The notes: generated from the letters alone by a model not told the origin. A stretch of 64,000 nt of DNA from Bacteroidales bacterium (GCA_003446015.1 DMBU01000193.1:1-64000), one strand, 5' to 3'. Shown: positions 8,821 through 18,306, counted from the stretch's first letter. Program-made: numbers and translations.

Positions 8821-9474
8821 ATGATCGAAAATAAACGATTTACAAAAGGCGAGGAGCTTGCCAATTCAATATCACATGGATTGGGTGCTGTTTTTGCAAT
8901 TGTAGCTTTGGTGTTAATGGCTGTTTCCGCAGCTCGTTATGGTACTGCATGGCATATTGTAAGTTATTGTGTTTACGGATCATTTCTGATAATACTTTAT
9001 TTATCATCTACATTAAATCATTCGTTAAGATCAGGAACCAGAGCAAAAAACTTCTTTCATAATTTTGATCAGATAGCCATATTTCTGTTTATTGCTGCCA
9101 CATATACACCGCTTTCACTGGTGGTTATTCGAAACGATTGGGGTTGGATTATGTTTGGAATAGAGTGGGGCTTTGCTTTAACAGGTGTTATTCTAAAAGT
9201 TCTTATTCCAAATCAATTTGATAAAGGTGTAAATATCTTTTATGTCATCGCTTATTTAGTAATGGGATATCTTTTTGTAATTTTCCTCATACCCTTATAT
9301 AAACATATGCATCCAATGGGTATTGGATTTATTTTAATTGGTGGAGCTTGTTATACATTAGGAGTATTGTTCTTTAAAATGGAAAAAATAAAGTACAGCC
9401 ATTTAGTTTGGCATTTGTTAGTTATTGCAGGAAGTGTTTGCCACTGGGTTGCTATTTTTGGATATACGCTTTAA
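8821..9474 (+). CDS. Hemolysin III family (PAQR-like) membrane protein
   Basis: 217 residues with seven predicted membrane helices. Family signatures are present in order: E-x-x-NSISHGLGA near the N-terminus, STLNHS, then FHNFDQIAIFLFIAATYTP and the C-terminal LVWHLLVIAGSVCHW. The conserved Ser, His, Asp and two C-terminal His correspond to the zinc-binding set of the CREST/PAQR superfamily. The bacterial proteins (YqfA/HlyIII) are annotated as hemolysins from old heterologous data, but their in-cell role, probably in membrane lipid homeostasis, is unclear. It stands alone; the gene downstream is on the opposite strand. Confidence 0.9.
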   Translation: MIENKRFTKGEELANSISHGLGAVFAIVALVLMAVSAARYGTAWHIVSYCVYGSFLIILYLSSTLNHSLRSGTRAKNFFHNFDQIAIFLFIAATYTPLSLVVIRNDWGWIMFGIEWGFALTGVILKVLIPNQFDKGVNIFYVIAYLVMGYLFVIFLIPLYKHMHPMGIGFILIGGACYTLGVLFFKMEKIKYSHLVWHLLVIAGSVCHWVAIFGYTL

Positions 9475-9520
9475 CTAAAATATATTTTATAAACAGGACC
9501 GATACTAAGTATTTACGAAA

Positions 9521-9871
9521 TTATTTATTCCCCGATTTATACATTAATACTTCGATATTCTCAATGGTAGCTAAGATGCCTTTTGGAATTGAGTCAAGGA
9601 TTGGTTTTATGATCTCAAAAAACTTAGTTACTTTATTCGATTCATCTACAATCTCAATAACCATAGGCAATTTTTCAGTTAATTCCCAAAATTTTGAAGT
9701 ATGAATTTTACTGCTGGCTCCAAATCCCATAACTCCTCGCAAAACTGTAGCTCCAGCCATTCCCTCTTCTTTTGCTTTAATTGTTATAATTTCATAAAGT
9801 GGCTGATGATCAACAATGTCTGTTGAGCTAACGAAAATCCTTAATAAACTTAAGTTTTTTGTAATATTCAT
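9521..9871 (-). CDS. DUF190 protein, companion of the fluoride channel
   Basis: 116 residues from the ATG at 9871, one base after the crcB stop; an in-frame start at 9892 would overlap crcB. The sequence runs LLRIFVSSTDIVDHQPLYE, GMAGATVLRGVMGFG and a C-terminal IEIVDESNKV region, matching the DUF190 family with its PII-like ferredoxin fold. DUF190 genes are often found directly beside crcB, and this tight coupling argues for a role in fluoride resistance, possibly regulating the channel; the mechanism is unknown. Confidence 0.85.
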   Translation of the reverse strand: MNITKNLSLLRIFVSSTDIVDHQPLYEIITIKAKEEGMAGATVLRGVMGFGASSKIHTSKFWELTEKLPMVIEIVDESNKVTKFFEIIKPILDSIPKGILATIENIEVLMYKSGNK

Positions 9872-9872
9872 T

Positions 9873-10250
9873 TTAAATAATTTTAGAAACAATATAACCT
9901 AGATAAACTGCTGAAAATCCCAACAAAATACTTAAACCGGTATACATGAGAACATAAAAAAATTGTCCATCTTGCATTAGCTTGAAGTTCTCACTGGTAA
10001 ATGTAGAAAATGTTGTAAATCCTCCACAGAAGCCTACCATTAAAACCATTCTCCATTCTACAGAAAAAGAAGGATACTTGAGGGCTAATCCTAATAAAAA
10101 TCCTATAAGTAAACTTCCAATAATATTTATGGATAATGTTCCAATTGGAAATGAAGTATAAGATGACTCCTGAACAATTTTGGAAATATAATAACGGGCG
10201 ACACTCCCAATAAAACCGCCAGATCCTACAAGTATTAGAGTTTTAAACAT
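9873..10250 (-). CDS. crcB: Fluoride-specific ion channel CrcB/Fluc
   Basis: 125 residues with four membrane helices. GGFIGSVARYYI near the N-terminus and GFCGGFTTFSTFTSE in the middle are the diagnostic Fluc motifs; the GGFTTFST segment lies near the central sodium site and lines the fluoride pore. Fluc channels work as antiparallel homodimers in the inner membrane and let fluoride leave the cell. The gene is flanked, with gaps of 1-2 bases, by a small membrane gene upstream and DUF190 downstream. I looked for a fluoride riboswitch upstream and saw none; the upstream neighbour's coding sequence fills the space. Confidence 0.93.
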   Translation of the reverse strand: MFKTLILVGSGGFIGSVARYYISKIVQESSYTSFPIGTLSINIIGSLLIGFLLGLALKYPSFSVEWRMVLMVGFCGGFTTFSTFTSENFKLMQDGQFFYVLMYTGLSILLGFSAVYLGYIVSKII

Positions 10251-10252
10251 AA

Positions 10253-10603
10253 TTATCTTTTAATGAATCCATCTACTGTAAAAAGGCTAAAAATGAAAAT
10301 GTAAATTACTAAAACCATAGCAACATATGCTTGTGGCTCTCTTAAAATGTACGTAATTGCAATGGTGAATATGGTTGCAATAAAGTTTAAAATCACAGCC
10401 ATATTTGAAATACTAGTTACCTTGACTTTCAGTGCAGCTAAATTATATAAACCCATAAAGATATAACTTAGTCCTGTCCCAAAAAACCATAAAGCATCAG
10501 CATTAAATACCTTATAAAAAACAGGTGTTAAACCAGAATGAACTACACCCAGAAGAATTAAAAGGTAGATTGATATTTTAAATGACTTTTCCAACTTATT
10601 CAT
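10253..10603 (-). CDS. Small four-helix membrane protein, first gene of the crcB operon
   Basis: 116 residues from the ATG at 10603 (MNKLEKSFKIS); a longer reading frame to 10693 exists but would collide with the divergent lipoprotein gene and adds an implausible extra hydrophobic segment. Four hydrophobic helices are visible, with HSGLTPVFY in the first loop and WFFGTGLSYIFMGLYNL in helix two. I do not recognise a named family beyond small uncharacterised membrane proteins. Its stop is two bases from the crcB start, so it is co-transcribed with crcB and DUF190 and may share the fluoride or ion-stress role. Confidence 0.7.
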   Translation of the reverse strand: MNKLEKSFKISIYLLILLGVVHSGLTPVFYKVFNADALWFFGTGLSYIFMGLYNLAALKVKVTSISNMAVILNFIATIFTIAITYILREPQAYVAMVLVIYIFIFSLFTVDGFIKR

Positions 10604-10664
10604 ATTTATTGAAACTAACACGGTACGATTTATGTATACAAATTTACATATCAAAATTTCAAAT

Positions 10665-11630
10665 ATGAAAATAATAAGGTACATATTAATCATTTCAATG
10701 ATTTTAAGTATTTCTTGCAGAAAAAAGGAAATAGATAACCCGATTGATGATTGGTTTCAAGATCCTCCTGTAAGTCCGATGACACAAACCGTGAAAACTG
10801 TTATCCCTGTTGGATATGCAGCATCGATGGTAATTATGGATATGAAAGGTTTAAAAAACACGAATGTAAAATCTGTGCAACAAAAAAGTTCAAAACTTCT
10901 TTACATTGATACAAATACTGATTATCCATATAAATTTAAAGGGGATGAATACGGGCAAATGATTGTTGCTTACGTTCAAACAGACGAAAATGCTGCTTTG
11001 GCTTCTGTTTTTTTTACCGATATGGATATTGTTTCGGGAAGTTACAAATTGCTGAATGTGATTGCTTTTCCTATAATTCTTGATGAATTCGAAGATAAAA
11101 TTACAGCAGTATATGTTTCTATGGATATAAATATAGATATTGATCCCGCTACTGATACAGGTTATGGTTTAGATTTAACTCCGGCGGAAATTGATTTAAA
11201 CCTGGGTAAGTTAAATAATGAACGTGTTTACGAAAAAACCTATACAAATATCGCAATTGATCAGAATGCATGGATTATAGATGTTTATCATCAGGGAACT
11301 TTTGATAATTTGTTAGATGATGAGTTCAAAATTTATGGTGGTCAGCAAGCTGTAGCTGTTGAAGATTATGATACTGAATCATCAGCGGGTGTGATGCAAA
11401 TGGCTATGATTGATGTTGGTTTTTCTGCCGATTGTATTAAAAATCCAACAAGTGGATTTGCATTTATGCAAGATGTGGAAGTTGCAACATCAACGAATGA
11501 TAATGATATTGTTTTTGGGCATGTATTTTATGAGTTTACACCCGACTGTGACGGACGTGTATTGGTTGATATTGGAACAGGCAATTTTCTTTTCTCAATG
11601 GGTAAAGAACTTGATCTTGGTTTGTACTAA
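10665..11630 (+). CDS. Uncharacterised lipoprotein
   Basis: 321 residues from the ATG at 10665, which places a lipoprotein signal (MKIIRYILIIS, lipobox ILSISC) at the start; the in-frame ATG at 10632 would bury it. The mature part is acidic and beta-rich, with many D/T/Y residues and no enzyme motif I recognise. A run of charged residues after the lipid-attached Cys (RKKE) is compatible with surface or periplasmic anchoring. It is divergent from the crcB operon and followed by a terminator. Confidence 0.75.
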   Translation: MKIIRYILIISMILSISCRKKEIDNPIDDWFQDPPVSPMTQTVKTVIPVGYAASMVIMDMKGLKNTNVKSVQQKSSKLLYIDTNTDYPYKFKGDEYGQMIVAYVQTDENAALASVFFTDMDIVSGSYKLLNVIAFPIILDEFEDKITAVYVSMDINIDIDPATDTGYGLDLTPAEIDLNLGKLNNERVYEKTYTNIAIDQNAWIIDVYHQGTFDNLLDDEFKIYGGQQAVAVEDYDTESSAGVMQMAMIDVGFSADCIKNPTSGFAFMQDVEVATSTNDNDIVFGHVFYEFTPDCDGRVLVDIGTGNFLFSMGKELDLGLY

Positions 11631-11647
11631 TATTTCTGTAAGTATAT

Positions 11648-11682
11648 AAAAAAAGGGTATTCTTTTTAGAGCACCCTTTTTA
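11648..11682. terminator. Bidirectional terminator between convergent genes
   Basis: AAAAGGGT (11651-11658) pairs with ACCCTTTT (11673-11680) around a 14-base loop. T runs on the plus strand and A runs before the stem let it serve both the lipoprotein gene and the yceI-like gene. Confidence 0.75.
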
Positions 11683-11700
11683 TATTTTGTCTATTGCATT

Positions 11701-12264
11701 TTACTTTACTGCGATTTTAATATCCAAGGTAAATTCATCATAGATCATATTATCACCCAGGTTATCAAAAAACTTACCGGAACCATACCTAACATCGTAC
11801 TTGGTTCTGTCAATGGTAATGGTTGCCATATATCCATCATCCATCTTATTTGCTGTAAAACTTACAGGATTTGTGATGCCTTTTATAGTTAACTTCCCTT
11901 TTACTTCAGCCTTACCATCTTTGAATGGAGCACTCTCAGTTAATGTTAATGTTGCAACAGGAAATGTTTCAACACTAAAAAAATCATCAGATTTTAAATG
12001 ACCTATTAGTTTTCCATTCCATTCGGGATCTTCTAAATCCTTATTAATAAGACTATTCATGTCAATATTAAAGACTCCTCCGGTAATTTTACCATCTTTA
12101 ACTGATAAAGTTCCGTCTTTAAGTTTAACATAACCCCAATGTTCGCCGGTTACTTTTTTACCTGTCCACTTTAATTCTGACTTAGATGTATTTACAGAAA
12201 AATCCTGAGCCCCTGCGATAATACTTATCATCAGAAATGCAATTAAAAAGTTAATCTTCTTCAT
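11701..12264 (-). CDS. YceI family periplasmic protein
   Basis: 187 residues from the ATG at 12264 (MKKINFL), with a signal peptide cleaved near AGAQ; an ATG three codons upstream is possible. The mature part is a YceI lipocalin-like barrel: SELKWTGKKVTGEHWGYV, GGVFNIDMNSL, HLKSDDFF, PVATLTL, KGKLTIKGITNPVSF and RTKYDVRYGSGKFF are all family blocks. YceI proteins bind polyisoprenoid or other amphiphilic ligands in the periplasm. It is monocistronic and convergent with the lipoprotein gene upstream in coordinate. Confidence 0.9.
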   Translation of the reverse strand: MKKINFLIAFLMISIIAGAQDFSVNTSKSELKWTGKKVTGEHWGYVKLKDGTLSVKDGKITGGVFNIDMNSLINKDLEDPEWNGKLIGHLKSDDFFSVETFPVATLTLTESAPFKDGKAEVKGKLTIKGITNPVSFTANKMDDGYMATITIDRTKYDVRYGSGKFFDNLGDNMIYDEFTLDIKIAVK

Positions 12265-12383
12265 ATTATTCAATTTTAGTTAGTTTCAATTTTTTGTTTT
12301 ATAACGTTTAGACAATAAAACAAGAATATAAACAAAATGTTTAATCGAAAATTAAGATATGAAAGTCAGGTTTAGTTAATTTA

Positions 12384-14894
12384 TTATAAACTTCCCTTAA
12401 AATCGAAGTTAACTTGTGTTTGAAGATTTGAAATTTCTGATATTATTTTTTTTAAGGTAGTTTTCTCAATATCTGATAATTTTTCAATTTGAATTAAATT
12501 ATCAGGATTTTGTTTTTTCAAAAGTTGGTTGGTTTGAAATCTAAATCTTAACAACATTAAATAGTTATAGGATACATATATTTCGTTATAAAACGACTTA
12601 CTAACCGAAGACAAAGAATTTAGTTTTTCTAAACGAAGCAGGGTATTTGTTTCGGTGATTTTATGTTTTAAGGAGTATAAACGAATAAAACTAACAATGG
12701 GTAATATTATTTTTTTAATATCAAATGCAGAATTATCATCTTCAGAATCTCCAACGATATTTCCAAATAAATTTACTACAGACTTGTATTTAATTATCGG
12801 AATTGCCATATGCTGAAAGAATACGGCTTTATTTTCAATTGCCTGAAAAATATAATTCTGAAGATTTATTGTTAACTCCTGGTTACCGTTTATACATCTA
12901 AAATCGAAGAAAATACTTGCCTCAAGAATGCTTTTGGGATCGCTGTTATTTATCCAATCTTTAAACTGATTTTTCCATTCATCCAAAGATAAAACCCACT
13001 TAGGGTTATTTGCCATTACTTCTCCGTTGCAGTATTTAAATCCAAGTTTATCAAGAGCTTCGGTTATTTTTTTCCCTAACTCAAGAAAATAGGATTTATA
13101 CACATTGTGATTTCCCTGATCTACATTTTCAAAAATTATGGCATTATCCTGATCGGTAGCGAGTGTTTGTTCCATTCTCCCTTCGCTGCCCACAGCAATA
13201 AATGCAAATTTGCAGGGAGGAGTCCCAATGGATTCAATAGCCAGGTTAATTAGTCTGTTTGTAATGGCATCAGTTAATGTTGTAATAATTCGTGTTATGT
13301 TTTGAGTTCTAGCACCACTTTCAATAAGAGCCTTTATTAATACAGGTAATTTAATTGTAGTTTTTTCTATTTGCCCAATATCTTCAGCTATTTCAACTTC
13401 CCTTACAAGAAAACTAATTGAGTTTCGCTGCATTTCATAAATATCAACATTACTTAATACCCCAATTACTTCCGATTTGCTGTTTTTAACTGCTAAATGC
13501 GAAACATTTTCTTTATTAAAAATTAATATAGCTTCATACAATAAAATGCTATCCTGAACACTTATTACAGGAGCAGTCATTATTTGTACAATTGAATTCT
13601 GTGGATTTATATTTTGAGCCAGAACTCTTGATCTTAAATCACGATCAGTTACAACACCAATTATAGTGTCTTTTTGAGAAATAAAAACCACATCCTGATT
13701 CTTACGAGTCATTGATATAGCTGCTTCAGAGATTGAAGTATCAGAATCACATTTTATCAATTCCTTTATAAAATGTTTTATCGGCTGATTCATCAAAAGG
13801 AGAGAAGTTTGGATTTCATCTGAGAGCTTCTCCGTTTCTTTCTCAACTATTTTAGTTTTAGTTATATCTTTAACAATAATGATAAAGCCATCCTGTTTTC
13901 CAAAAGACACTTTTGATATAGTTAAAACAACATCTTTAAAGTTTTTATTTGCAGCTTTTAGTCTGGTATCAATAGATTCTGATTTTCCTGAAATTTTAAT
14001 TCTGGATTTCACATTTACCCACGAAATATCGAATATTTCATCAAATTTTAAGGATAGCACAAAACTGGCTGAACTTCCAAACATAGCATTAAATTTCATG
14101 TTCGAAAAAATTATCTGGTCATCCATGATTAGTAATGTACCATCAATTGATGCTTCAACCAGCGATTGATATTTCCTTCGCGATGCTTTTAACTTGTCTT
14201 CAATATCTTTTCTCTTTCGTTCAATATCTAAACTTTGTTTAACAACAAATAATATGATAACACTAATAATACCAATAATAATAAATGTAATTTTTATCAG
14301 TCGTTTTTCAAGAGCAGAAATTTCTTCTTTTACATCCTCAAGATAAATTCCTGTTCCAATAATCCAGTTCCAGTCCTGATATATTTTTACAAACGATAAT
14401 TTGGGAACAATGCGCGTTGAATCGTCTTTCCACTGCCACATATAATCAATATAACCTTCACCACTATTTACAACTGTATCAACGGCAACAACAAATAATG
14501 CTTTTCCTTCTTGATCTTTATACTCAAGTAATTCCTGGCCATTTAAATCGGTACGATAAGGATGCATAATCATTCGCGGGAAAAGGTCAATTATCCAGAA
14601 ATAATCTTTATTCTCATCACCATATCTTAATTTACTGATTTTATTGATGGCAGATTCCTGAGCTTCCTCAAGTGTAAGAATATTATTTTTAAAATCCTGA
14701 TCGTAATCATAAATTAAGCTCCAGGCTGTACTAACAAGTTCCTTAAGCATTTCCCGTTTTTTATTCATAATATTATTTTCAAAAACCGGGAGAATAAAAA
14801 TATAGATCGATAAAATAAATAGAACAATTGCAAGAATTGAGGGGAAAACTATTCCTACAAAAAATCTTCTGATATCTTTGGGAGATAAATGCAT
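12384..14894 (-). CDS. Cache-PAS-CBS-DUF294 signalling protein
   Basis: 836 residues. The order is: membrane helix (about 11-35), a periplasmic Cache-type sensor domain (about 40-195, with DYFWIIDLFPRMIMHPY and WNWIIGTGIYL), a second helix (198-218), a PAS domain (about 238-350), a CBS pair (about 375-490, with VVTDRDLRSRVLA and GVLSNVDIYE), a DUF294 nucleotidyltransferase-like domain with GSEGRMEQTLATDQDNAI, and a helical DUF294 C-terminal domain. In many bacteria a cytoplasmic cNMP-CBS-DUF294 protein accompanies VC_2705-type symporters; here a membrane sensor replaces the cNMP domain. It is the last gene of the symporter operon, so it probably senses extracytoplasmic substrate or controls the transporter. 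Confidence 0.9.
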   Translation of the reverse strand: MHLSPKDIRRFFVGIVFPSILAIVLFILSIYIFILPVFENNIMNKKREMLKELVSTAWSLIYDYDQDFKNNILTLEEAQESAINKISKLRYGDENKDYFWIIDLFPRMIMHPYRTDLNGQELLEYKDQEGKALFVVAVDTVVNSGEGYIDYMWQWKDDSTRIVPKLSFVKIYQDWNWIIGTGIYLEDVKEEISALEKRLIKITFIIIGIISVIILFVVKQSLDIERKRKDIEDKLKASRRKYQSLVEASIDGTLLIMDDQIIFSNMKFNAMFGSSASFVLSLKFDEIFDISWVNVKSRIKISGKSESIDTRLKAANKNFKDVVLTISKVSFGKQDGFIIIVKDITKTKIVEKETEKLSDEIQTSLLLMNQPIKHFIKELIKCDSDTSISEAAISMTRKNQDVVFISQKDTIIGVVTDRDLRSRVLAQNINPQNSIVQIMTAPVISVQDSILLYEAILIFNKENVSHLAVKNSKSEVIGVLSNVDIYEMQRNSISFLVREVEIAEDIGQIEKTTIKLPVLIKALIESGARTQNITRIITTLTDAITNRLINLAIESIGTPPCKFAFIAVGSEGRMEQTLATDQDNAIIFENVDQGNHNVYKSYFLELGKKITEALDKLGFKYCNGEVMANNPKWVLSLDEWKNQFKDWINNSDPKSILEASIFFDFRCINGNQELTINLQNYIFQAIENKAVFFQHMAIPIIKYKSVVNLFGNIVGDSEDDNSAFDIKKIILPIVSFIRLYSLKHKITETNTLLRLEKLNSLSSVSKSFYNEIYVSYNYLMLLRFRFQTNQLLKKQNPDNLIQIEKLSDIEKTTLKKIISEISNLQTQVNFDFKGSL

Positions 14895-14904
14895 GATTTA
14901 CCTA

Positions 14905-15678
14905 TTAATTTTCTTTTTGCTTTGGAGGGAATAATTTCTGAATTAAATTCCTTTTTTTCAAGGGTTTGCCCAATAAAATATTAAAATTATTTTCGGCTGT
15001 TAAATTTTGATCCCATAACTCAATTGCTTTTTCATAACAATTTATTGTTTGTTCATACTCTTCACGGTGCCGGTATATAATGCCCAGATTCGTGTATGCA
15101 ACAGATAACCTGCGTTCTGTTTCGTATTGTGCTGTTTCAATTTCTTTAATTCGGTTAGTAAGAAATCGTTCTTTTTCTTTTTCTGTGTATTGATCCAGTC
15201 CTTGAAGAAAATCATTCTTCATTAAATCACTTACCTGATTCAAGTTTTTATCGGAGTATATATTTAGCCAATTTTTATAAATGGAAATACTTTTATCAAC
15301 AGCTATTTCAGCTAATTGTAAAAGTTTATCTCTCGACAGGTCTTTAAACTGATAAAGTCTGTCCTCATATAAGTACATTGTTAAGTAAGCTGCGGCTCTA
15401 TTGTTATATAATACTCCAACTTCAAATGATTCTTCATAATGGCTTACATTGTTATAAATATATTCAACAGAATCGAGTAGGGCGAAAATATTTACAAAAT
15501 CATTTTGAATAGCGTAATTATTGTACTTTTCGTATAACTCACGTGCAGGTTTAACTCTGGGATCTTTTGATGAGTTAATATTTTTATAATAGAAATATGA
15601 AATTGATATTACGATAAAAGAAAGAGCAATCATCACTAGGATGAGTGCTCTTTTATTTTTATTTGATAAGTAACTCAT
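14905..15678 (-). CDS. Membrane-anchored TPR protein of the symporter operon
   Basis: 257 residues. One membrane helix (about 11-29) is followed by a charged helical region and a clear TPR near residues 190-240 (VAYTNLGIIYRHREEYEQTINCYEKAIELW). Topology with a short cytoplasmic N-terminus would put the helical part outside the inner membrane. Its ATG overlaps the stop of the symporter gene by one base and its own stop lies 10 bases before the DUF294 gene, so translation is likely coupled. I know no named family; a scaffolding role between symporter and sensor is inference. Confidence 0.75.
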   Translation of the reverse strand: MSYLSNKNKRALILVMIALSFIVISISYFYYKNINSSKDPRVKPARELYEKYNNYAIQNDFVNIFALLDSVEYIYNNVSHYEESFEVGVLYNNRAAAYLTMYLYEDRLYQFKDLSRDKLLQLAEIAVDKSISIYKNWLNIYSDKNLNQVSDLMKNDFLQGLDQYTEKEKERFLTNRIKEIETAQYETERRLSVAYTNLGIIYRHREEYEQTINCYEKAIELWDQNLTAENNFNILLGKPLKKRNLIQKLFPPKQKEN

Positions 15679-17348
15679 TATGAGTGTACATTTAATACTA
15701 AAAATTTGCGTATTTCAAGTGGTGTTTCAGGTGTAAGTTTTGAAACAACAATATTTGTTATAATTGCCAGTGGAGCACCAATCCATGCAAAAAACCACGC
15801 TCCAAGCCATTTTGTTACAAATGCTGCAGCAGGTAAATCGAAACCTTTTGCGCCTGCAACAAAATAAGTAATTGATATAATTGAAACTAAACCTCCGGCA
15901 ATTAAGCCTGCAATAGCTCCTTGTTTATTAGAACCACTCCACCATATACCTAATAAGAATAATGGGAAAATAGTACATCCTGCTAACGAGAATGCCACAG
16001 CTACAAGTTGAGCAATAAGTCCAAGTTTTAATAAGGCAATGGCTGTAACTATAATAGACATTACGATTGTACCTAATCGGGCCATGAATAATTGTTTTTT
16101 AGGTGATGATTCAGGGTTAATGATCTTAACATATAAATCATGTGCAAAAGCTGATGATCCGGCAACCAATAAACCTGATACAGTAGAGAAAGCTGCAGAT
16201 ACAGCACCAGCTGCCAATAATCCAACAATTAAAGAATTAATGTTGCCAAGTTGAGCAGTATAAACAACAATTGCATCTTTTGCTAATTTTCCAACTTCTG
16301 GATTTGCTGATAACATTTTACCAAATGCAGAATAAGCAGGAGCACTCCAGTATAAAATACAAATAAAGAATAATCCCCAAACAACGGACCAACGAGCATC
16401 GCGTGCTTTAGGTACTACGTAAAAACGTTGAATAACATGTGGTAAACCCGCTGTTCCTACCATTAATGAGAAAGCAATTGCCATCCATTGAAAAAAGGTT
16501 TGACCTGTTGCAGGATCCCACGGCATTGCAAATTCCGGTGATGGAACAATTGCAAACTCATGTCCTAATGCATTAAACATGTGATTAGCTTCAGAAATAT
16601 TAACACCTGATACGATATCAGAAACTACAGATCCATATCCAATTTGTGGTAATAACCAGAAATAATCGAATTTAAATGATAATATAAAAAGAGGTATTAA
16701 AAACGATATAATAATAATTACATATTGTATTTGCATATTTTTAGTTACACCAAGCATTCCTGAAATTAAAGTATAAGCCAATACAACGGTACCACCAATA
16801 ATTACTGCCCAGGTATAATCTATTCCGAGTATCCATTTAAACATTAATCCAATTCCTCCGAACTGACCAACACAATATGAAATTGAAATCAGGATAGCAA
16901 TAATAGCACCTACAGCTCTTAAGCCTTGAGAATAATATCGATCGCCAATAAAATCGGCAGCCGTATATTTCCCATATTTACGAATCTGTCCTGCCATTAG
17001 AATCAGTAATAAAACATAACCTCCGGTCCAGCCAACAACATATGATAGTCCATGATAACCAGAACCATACATAATTGCTGCCATACCAAGAAACGAAGCA
17101 GCACTCATCCAGTTTGAAGCAATCGCCATTCCAGATCCAACCCTTGATATACTTCGTCCGGCAGCATAAAAGTCTGCAGTATCTTTTGCTCTAAAAAATA
17201 TGCCAACTAAAACGAATACACATAAAATGGTTATAAGAATAATAGCAGGACCAACTTTAAAACCACCTTCTAATTGCGTTGAAGCACCTGCTGCAAATAA
17301 TAACGAAGGTGTAAGTAATAATATAATAGGTAATATAAACTTTTTCAT
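15678..17348 (-). CDS. Sodium:solute symporter, VC_2705-type large subunit
   Basis: About 556 residues from the ATG at 17348 (MKKFILPI); a reading frame three codons longer would need TTG. A signal-like first helix is followed by the SSS-family core, with FYAAGRSISRVGSGMAIASNWMSAASFLG, YTAADFIGDRYYS and AVSAAFSTVSGLLVAGSSAFAHDLY, the sodium-site region. Family members carry acetate and other short carboxylates. The association with a DUF4212-like small subunit and a DUF294 protein makes it the VC_2705 subgroup rather than ActP. It is the second gene of the operon, 27 bases after the small-subunit gene. Confidence 0.88.
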   Translation of the reverse strand: MKKFILPIILLLTPSLLFAAGASTQLEGGFKVGPAIILITILCVFVLVGIFFRAKDTADFYAAGRSISRVGSGMAIASNWMSAASFLGMAAIMYGSGYHGLSYVVGWTGGYVLLLILMAGQIRKYGKYTAADFIGDRYYSQGLRAVGAIIAILISISYCVGQFGGIGLMFKWILGIDYTWAVIIGGTVVLAYTLISGMLGVTKNMQIQYVIIIISFLIPLFILSFKFDYFWLLPQIGYGSVVSDIVSGVNISEANHMFNALGHEFAIVPSPEFAMPWDPATGQTFFQWMAIAFSLMVGTAGLPHVIQRFYVVPKARDARWSVVWGLFFICILYWSAPAYSAFGKMLSANPEVGKLAKDAIVVYTAQLGNINSLIVGLLAAGAVSAAFSTVSGLLVAGSSAFAHDLYVKIINPESSPKKQLFMARLGTIVMSIIVTAIALLKLGLIAQLVAVAFSLAGCTIFPLFLLGIWWSGSNKQGAIAGLIAGGLVSIISITYFVAGAKGFDLPAAAFVTKWLGAWFFAWIGAPLAIITNIVVSKLTPETPLEIRKFLVLNVHS

Positions 17349-17374
17349 CTTTATCAATTTTGAAATGTTATTAT

Positions 17375-18127
17375 TTACTCCTCAATGTCTAATCTCAGAT
17401 ACATTTTATCTATACGCACACAGTATAACCAGCATAAGAAAACAAATAATACAAGTAAGAATACTGCAGTATAAAAATAATGGAATGGAAATCCGAGAAA
17501 TTTAAAATCAGTTAAGAACGACTGATTATGTATTAAATACGTCGACATTATTGCAGGAATAAGTTCTTTATTTTCAGCTTTAAATAATTCCATTTCAGAT
17601 GATACCAATTCCAGTGAAACAATTTTTGTTCTTGGATCATTGGATTGAAGTCCTAAAATATTACTTCCCAATTCAGACAAAGAATTTTTCAATTCAATAT
17701 ATTGAGGATCAGATATTGATGTAATTTCTGTCTTTAAATTTTCAAATTCTTTTGTTTTAATGAGTAATTGTTCTTTTTGAGAGGAATCGGCTAACTGATA
17801 GCTAACCCAGCTTACAGCATTATTTAATGCTTCTTTTTCGTTTGGTTTACAAAATCCTTTACCTAATACTGAAAGCGAAGTATGAGCAAATATCTGCATT
17901 TGTTCTGTACTAGCGTTTTCTGATAAAATATTTTCCCAAACTTTTTCATAATTTGTATATGCTACTTCGGGAGTAGGTTTTTCAATAACTTTTAAAAGAT
18001 ATTGAAACCCAAAAATCGCTACAGCCCATACCAGGATAAGTTTTATAGCTAAATTCCTGTTTAATTTAGCCTGGACAGTAGTAGGTTTAAAAAAACTAAT
18101 GTGATAATCATTTTGATTAGGGTCCAT
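17375..18127 (-). CDS. DUF4212-like symporter small subunit with a large inserted domain
   Basis: 250 residues. The two ends match a DUF4212 small subunit: N-terminal NRNLAIKLILVWAVAIFGF as helix one, and C-terminal GFPFHYFYTAVFLLVLFVF leading to CVRIDKMYLRLD as helix two. Ordinary DUF4212 proteins are about 90 residues with a short loop; here about 150 residues (roughly 50-205), helical and hydrophilic, are inserted between the helices and would face the periplasm. It is the first gene of a four-gene operon and the symporter follows directly. The insertion may bind substrate or contact the Cache domain of the last gene; that is inference. Confidence 0.8.
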   Translation of the reverse strand: MDPNQNDYHISFFKPTTVQAKLNRNLAIKLILVWAVAIFGFQYLLKVIEKPTPEVAYTNYEKVWENILSENASTEQMQIFAHTSLSVLGKGFCKPNEKEALNNAVSWVSYQLADSSQKEQLLIKTKEFENLKTEITSISDPQYIELKNSLSELGSNILGLQSNDPRTKIVSLELVSSEMELFKAENKELIPAIMSTYLIHNQSFLTDFKFLGFPFHYFYTAVFLLVLFVFLCWLYCVRIDKMYLRLDIEE

Positions 18128-18306
18128 GTTCTTTACGTTTAATTGTTTGTAACTAAGGTTCGACTAAGATAAATTTTTATTGCAGATTTTAATGCAATTG
18201 AAGTTTTTTTTTATGAGCATAATTGTTAATAAAATCGGAAAACTTTATCTGGTAAAGGATTGATAAAAAGGGATTTACTTATACAGATAGTTGGATGTGT
18301 AGATTG

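Noticed and set aside
10251..10664. Fluoride riboswitch upstream of crcB
   Set aside because: The space before crcB is filled by the coding region of the small membrane gene, and no pseudoknot-type leader was recognisable before that gene either.
13879..14169. 96-residue frame opposite the PAS region of the DUF294 protein
   Set aside because: A shadow of a well-supported gene on the other strand.
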